DNA of 64,000 nt, from contig JAFEKR010000062.1 of assembly GCA_019022495.1 (NCBI GenBank), positions 62,001 through 126,000 on the forward strand, written 5' to 3'. The number at the start of each line of letters is the position of its first letter. The stretch's first letter is position 1. The notes under the pieces are model-generated. The model saw only the letters and a list, made by a program, of their open reading frames with translations, was not told the DNA's origin and ran no database searches. The stretch comes from Epichloe hybrida. Lineage: Eukaryota > Ascomycota > Sordariomycetes > Hypocreales > Clavicipitaceae. The position numbers and the translations under genes were made by a program. Positions 59,435 to 64,000 of the stretch are shown piece after piece.

Positions 59435-60354
59435 TCTGCTGGACTTGGACGAAGACAAAAGCATAGCACGTCGATTTGGTGTGGATATCAAACGCTCTCC
59501 CTTTCCCATCATGGTAGTAAAAGGGTATAATTGTAAATCCAGGGTCTCGTCCGACGCTATATAACATTTTCGCCCAATCTATGTATAAGCTTTTTTGTTT
59601 GAATACGCCAAACGGCACATCATGTATGGGCAAACCTGGTTCCCAAAACTCTTGCCTCCAAGCCATGCTACAAAGCGGCGAGAGCGAAACCAGCGACGGC
59701 CAGCACCCCTTCTCTGGATGGGAAGTTTCTGGTGTGGAGAGAGGAAAGGAAAGGAAAGGTGAAGTTGTGGGAGATGCACCGCTGGGTGGGTTGCACCGGC
59801 CGATTCGTATTTGCGTGTACCTCCGTACGGACTGGCGTAGTTCAACATATGCGGAATCGACCGGATTAGGAAGCATGTCGTTCCCGGCCGCCGGATACGA
59901 GGCGACGACTTCTCCCTGACGGCGTGTGTCCGACGACGGCACAAGTAAGTATCAGCATCATCTCGTGTGCATGTGCTCGTATGCGCAAGTCACAAGTGTC
60001 CCACCAAACTATGCGGTGTATCGCATTGTGTCTCCCTCGTCGGGAAATCTGGGGTGTTCATGTCGTCAGGCGGCGCGTACAAGTTGTTGGACCGACCCTC
60101 CTTCGCAGGTGAGTGACGAGACCGAGCCTCCGTCAGATTGTGTTGTCTTGTTGAAACTATCAGTCGATGTCGGTCTCTTGTCTCTTGCTTTGAAGGCCGA
60201 CATCAACGACTCGCTGCTTCTACCTGCTTCCCCGGACATGCACAAAGCACTTGATGATGATGATGATTCTGGGCATTTCTTTGGACGACGACTCTAGCAT
60301 GATTTGATACTGGATGCAATAGAGCAGCAGTTTCATCCCTCTCCGCGCTTCGTC
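59435..60354. other. Convergent spacer between dehydrogenase and deacetylase genes
   Basis: About 920 bases, no gene seen. A palindrome unit (CTCCGTACGGACT) lies at 59821-59833. I searched the minus strand for a C-terminal chitin-binding exon of the neighbouring deacetylase and found none. Confidence 0.45.
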
Positions 60355-61648
60355 TCAGCCGCAACGGTGCACCGCTGGCGTGGAATGCGGCCTTGGCCTC
60401 GGCTTTTCAACAAAGGCGAGCTCCGAGCTCGCCATCGCCCCCCCCCCCCGGTCCACCGATCTGTACCAATTCCGGCTGGGGTCCCCCAAGCATTCCCCGA
60501 CCGTAACGGGCTTGAAGCCGTTCCTGAGCATCGACTTGAGCATGTACTCGGTCAGATTGTAAACAGCTTGGTACACGGTGTCGTGCTCAACGCCCAACCA
60601 CTTGGTCTTCTTGACGTCTTTCCCTTGCATGCCATTGTCCCAGATGTTCTTTGACTGCTGAATCTCCCCGGCAGAGTTGTGCAAGTATCCCTCGGTGTCC
60701 AAGTTGAAGTACGTGACGTGGTAGCCCAGTTCCCCCAGCCGCCTGTCCACCCTGTCGTTGCTGGCCGAGTACGGGGGCCGAAAATAGGTAGGGAAGTAGC
60801 CGAGGATGTCGGCGAGAGCAATCTCGTTGTAGATGATTTGCTTGTGCAGCTGGGCATCGCTGATCTGAGTCAACCGCTGATGAGACCACGTATGACTGGC
60901 GACTTGGTGGCCGTCAGAGACCATGCGCCTGATGAGATTGCGCCAGGGGAGGCCGTCGTCGTTGATGGCGCCTTTGCCTAGATTGCGGCCAGTGATGAAG
61001 AATGTTGCTCTTGCGTTGTATTTCTGCGGGGAATGTGCTTTAGCATTTGGGGGAAGAAGAGATTTTTGTTGTTTTCCAACCGCAACTTGCCCCCCCCCCC
61101 CCTTCTTTTCCCCCGGGATGGGCAGTTTTTCCTCCAGCGTACGTACGTACCTTTAATAAGTCGAGCAAGTCCGAGGTGTACGAGTATGGCCCGTCATCGT
61201 ACGTCAGTGCAACGACGCCATACTGTTCGCAATGATAGATGCCCCTTCCGTACGGGATTGCGCCCTTCTTTGGTCGGTCAATGTCGGCTGTATCAGGACC
61301 TTTGGGTCGGATGTTGCCATCACAGCTGTCGCTGTAGTCGACTTGGCATGCTGGAGAGGAGCAGAACTCGAAACCCTTGCCGCACCAACTGATTGAAGCC
61401 ATTCTTAGTAAGAACAAACATCAGGTGGAAATCCGCGGGTGAGGGACAACATACCCTTGTTTGGAGCAGCAATAACCCGTTGCACATGTTGCGCCTCCGC
61501 TGTTTGCACCGCATCGCTGGCCTGGACGCTGTAACAGGTCGTGTGAAAAGGGGGTCTCCTGTATTGTTGTTGTTCCATGACGCAGAAGTTGGAGATGCAC
61601 ACAATTTGCCGTGGGAAACAAAGCGAGTAAGACGATTGACAGCTTCAT
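60355..61648 (-). CDS. Secreted chitin deacetylase with N-terminal chitin-binding domain
   Basis: Three exons: 61648-61455, 61388-61151 and 61023-60355, about 366 residues. Residues 1-16 form a signal peptide. A chitin-binding type 1 domain (about 43-92) is recognised by CGANSGG, CATGYCCSKQGWCG and CDG, with its intron falling inside the domain. The NodB polysaccharide-deacetylase core follows: motif 1 TYDDGPY near 128, motif 2 HxxxH as SHTWSH, and motif 3 RPPYS. The enzyme removes acetyl groups from chitin in the wall, giving chitosan, and may shield hyphae from host chitinases. The C-terminal end is short for the family and the last part lies next to a C-run (60441-60451), where a homopolymer error could shift the frame; a C-terminal chitin-binding part may be missing. 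Confidence 0.9.
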
Positions 61649-63649
61649 TTTCGAATCTACCAAAGACCGTTCTTTGCAAGTTTTGAACAAGGCGACAAAG
61701 CGTTCTATGACTTGCGATAATCTTTTGCCCCCCCCCTTCCTCCTTGAAGTGAGATGCAAGTGCACCCTGAGCTGAAGAGATTTTCCAGATGGGATTGTCT
61801 GCGTCTTTATATTTCTGATGAATCTTGGAAATACCCAATGCCTGTCTCGATGAAGCAAATGTTCAAGATAAACGTCAAACGCCTTTCAAGCTATTTGGAA
61901 TCGTATGTTCTGGTACGCGCCGCCCCGCCCATGAAAGAATAATATGTATGCAGCGAGCCGTCTTTGCGTAGTACGCGCCCGGACAAGGAGGGATCTTGTT
62001 CGGAAGAAAAAAAAAATGCTGTATTGGTACAACCTAGAGCTGACATCATAACCCATCATGTCCATGGTTTCGACCATCACTGAAGGGGGGGGGTTTTATT
62101 TTTACGCCGTGCATGGACTGAAGCTCGTGTAATCCCGGCCTCATGCAAGGTTGTACGTGCAAAATGGAGGGCCACATGGTTATTTCGAGGGCGTAAAGAA
62201 GACCATCTCGGGTGGCGTTTCCGGTTCAGAAGTATGTATGTTGTAAATGTTTGGTTCAATGAGGGGTCTAGATGGGAAGTAAGCTGATGAGGAGTTCGGC
62301 TCTTGAACACTTTGTCATACTGCCTGCCTTGCGTTCGAAATCCCTTCCCTTTCGCTTAGACTGTTCTATACAAATCTGTCCTTTCGTATGACCATGGCGA
62401 CTAAACTGTGACTGTGTCTCCTTCTTTCGTATCGCCCCTGAAAAGGCTCCTAGCGGATTGGATTCCTGCTAGCCGTACGGACTAGTCGAGTGACGATTGC
62501 GGACATCTCGGCAGATATCCTGATGGCTTGACACGGTACACCTTTCATGGCTCCGAGGATTGCTCCAACAAGCAATGCGGTGCAGGTACTGGATGTGGAC
62601 GTGGATGCGTGTCGTAGCCTCACTTCCGAGGCACTTCCGAGGCACTTCCCACGAACAGCTGGCACCCACCCACCCACAGCTGACAGTTGGCTGGTGGCTT
62701 CGCGGTTCTGACGAAGCCCGCGATTGACCAAGGACATCAGCGATTGATAAGCACTAGTCTTTAAAATGTCGGACGCCAAACGGGTCACTAGATGCGCATA
62801 TCGCGTTAGTCCCAAAACGGAAGAAGTACCTTTTCACCCAATCCCCTGCTAAATATACCAGCTCTTTTTAGTGGCGAATGCAGGCAGGTAGAATTCCTTC
62901 CTTCCTTTTCATCATTCCAAGGCCTCGCAACACAACGTCACGAAATGAGGCTCTTTTAAATACCCTTTGTCATAATATTCCCCGAGATACAGGCATTTTA
63001 TGCGACCGCAGAAGATAGCTTCAATAAAATCAACACCTTCAAACATCAGCACCTTCAAACGTCAGCACCTTCAAACATCAGCACCTTCAAACATCAGCAC
63101 CTTCAAACATCAATCAGCACCTTCAAATATTGCACATACAGGCATCTTAATTAATCATCAGACGCGAGCCACACTAAAATTAAGTGTGAGGACCGACCTT
63201 CCGGATTGAGACTAACGCATTTAGTGACCCGATGACAATGGGCTGATCATCCGTACTTGGTCTGTGGCTTTTTTTTTTTAATTCACTGCGGAAGACCTTC
63301 TAGTCCAATCAGCCGCTTCATTTCTGGTCCAGTTTTTTTTTTTTTGAAAAAACCAGGCAGCGCCGTTTTTTTCAGCATCTAGATATATCAACATCGACTT
63401 CATTTACGTGTCGAATGTCTTGGGACCCTTTTTTGCTCTCCACGACTGACGCCCACACCAGTCACTTCCTTTTGCGGAGTAAGACACCGTAAGACATCAC
63501 AGTGTGACGCACAACACCGATTCGCAGCACGTCAGCGTGTGTGTTTTTGTGAAAAGGTGAGCACCAGCATCACCGGTGACCAGAAGCTAGCTAGTAGCTA
63601 CACACGTATCGTGGGACGTAATACGGAGTACAGCAATCAACCACACAAG
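61649..63649. other. Divergent spacer between deacetylase and siderophore transporter genes
   Basis: About 2 kb. Holds a C-run at 61729-61736, a palindrome hybrid (GCCGTACGGACTAG) near 62473-62486, the 16-bp tandem array at 63034-63129, T-runs at 63270-63279 and 63331-63343, and a palindrome half (TAATACGGAGTAC, 63619-63631). No gene is supported. Confidence 0.5.
63034..63129. repeat. 16-bp tandem repeat upstream of siderophore transporter
   Basis: Units starting at 63034, 63050, 63066, 63082, 63098 and 63118 share CACCTTCAAACATCAG with few changes. The last gap is 20 instead of 16 because of an extra CAAT. Confidence 0.9.
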
Positions 63650-64000
63650 ATGGGTCAATCAATCGAAGCGGAAAAACCGACGCCTCAGCCGCATGACTAT
63701 AGTGCGCGGGCTGGTCATATGAGAGAAAGCCCATCACCAGTGACTGCCGCCGATGCTGTCAGAGACATCAGATCACCCGGTGTTGTACGCGTCGAGGCCG
63801 TCTCCTCCGTCATCACCAATCTCGACCGAGTCTTCATCTTCTTTGGCGTCTTCCTCATGGCCTACGTCTATGGTCTGGATGGCACGCTTCGATATGCCTA
63901 CCAGCCAAGCGCGACCAGCTCCTTCAGCCAACATTCTCTCTCGGCCACGGTCAACGTCCTGCGATCCGCCATATCCGTCGGAGCTCAACCTACCGCCGCC
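63650..64000 (+). CDS. Siderophore iron transporter (MFS), 5' part
   Basis: Open from ATG 63650 to the window end, 117 codons, so only the N-terminal part is visible. The tail (about 55 residues, hydrophilic) is followed by the first membrane segment ([15 protein letters not shown]) and by [33 protein letters not shown], a signature of fungal Sit1/MirA-type siderophore-iron transporters of the major facilitator superfamily. It would import ferri-siderophores across the plasma membrane and is usually repressed by iron through a GATA factor (SreA). No clear doubled GATA site is seen near the start. The 3' part lies outside the window. Confidence 0.88.
   Translation, partial: MGQSIEAEKPTPQPHDYSARAGHMRESPSPVTAADAVRDIRSPGVVRVEAVSSVITNLDRVFIFFGVFLMAYVYGLDGTLRYAYQPSATSSFSQHSLSATVNVLRSAISVGAQPTAA

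Noticed and set aside
62320..62345. GTTCGAAAT word resembling a tRNA B box
   Set aside because: No A box or cloverleaf could be formed around it.
63034..63129. Array resembling a CRISPR
   Set aside because: Units follow each other directly without unique spacers, and the host is a eukaryote.

Overview
This looks like nuclear DNA of a filamentous ascomycete (Pezizomycotina, most likely Sordariomycetes and perhaps Hypocreales). The reasons are short GT-AG introns with CTAAC/CTGAC-like branch sites, pyrimidine-rich leaders, long intergenic spacers full of homopolymers and microsatellites, and gene families typical of that group: a fungal DCL2-type Dicer, a WSC-domain sensor, mannitol-1-phosphate dehydrogenase, a chitin deacetylase and a siderophore transporter. 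The order-level guess is inference. I saw no rRNA, tRNA, CRISPR array or intact transposon.

Layout. From 0.7 to 8.7 kb lie two membrane-anchored surface proteins, a kelch-repeat protein and a WSC-domain protein. From 10 to 16 kb there is a zone of decayed genes: a 2OG-Fe(II) oxygenase-like gene that has lost its HxD metal site and has frame breaks, and a calcineurin-like phosphoesterase relic. An intact fatty acid hydroxylase/sterol desaturase-type enzyme follows at 16.5 kb. From 19 to 24 kb a DCL2-type Dicer lies on the minus strand. Its RNase III half is intact, but its helicase half shows three places where one base seems to be missing. A broken secretory lipase (24.8-25.6 kb), a small unknown ORF and a secreted sialidase-like protein follow.

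From 29 to 54 kb the window is a housekeeping block: coatomer beta' (Sec27), a Sch9-type AGC kinase, glucose-6-phosphate isomerase, mannitol-1-phosphate 5-dehydrogenase, a secreted DUF4419 protein, an augmin HAUS6-like subunit, mitochondrial ribosomal protein bS21m, and a PWI/RRM splicing factor related to RBM25. From 55 to 64 kb come a DUF2235 hydrolase-like protein, a short-chain dehydrogenase, a chitin deacetylase and the first 117 codons of a siderophore-iron transporter that runs off the window.

Functional links. Phosphoglucose isomerase and mannitol-1-phosphate dehydrogenase act on either side of fructose-6-phosphate and are adjacent genes in the same direction, next to the nutrient-sensing kinase. 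The surface and secreted proteins (kelch, WSC, sialidase-like, DUF4419, chitin deacetylase, siderophore transporter) fit cell-wall and environmental roles.

The most unusual signals are the broken RNAi gene, the metal-site loss in the oxygenase, two families of 16-nt perfect palindromes (TAATCCGTACGGATTA and TACGGAGTACTCCGTA) scattered almost only between genes, and overlapping upstream ORFs exactly 8 nt before the start codons of two separate genes.
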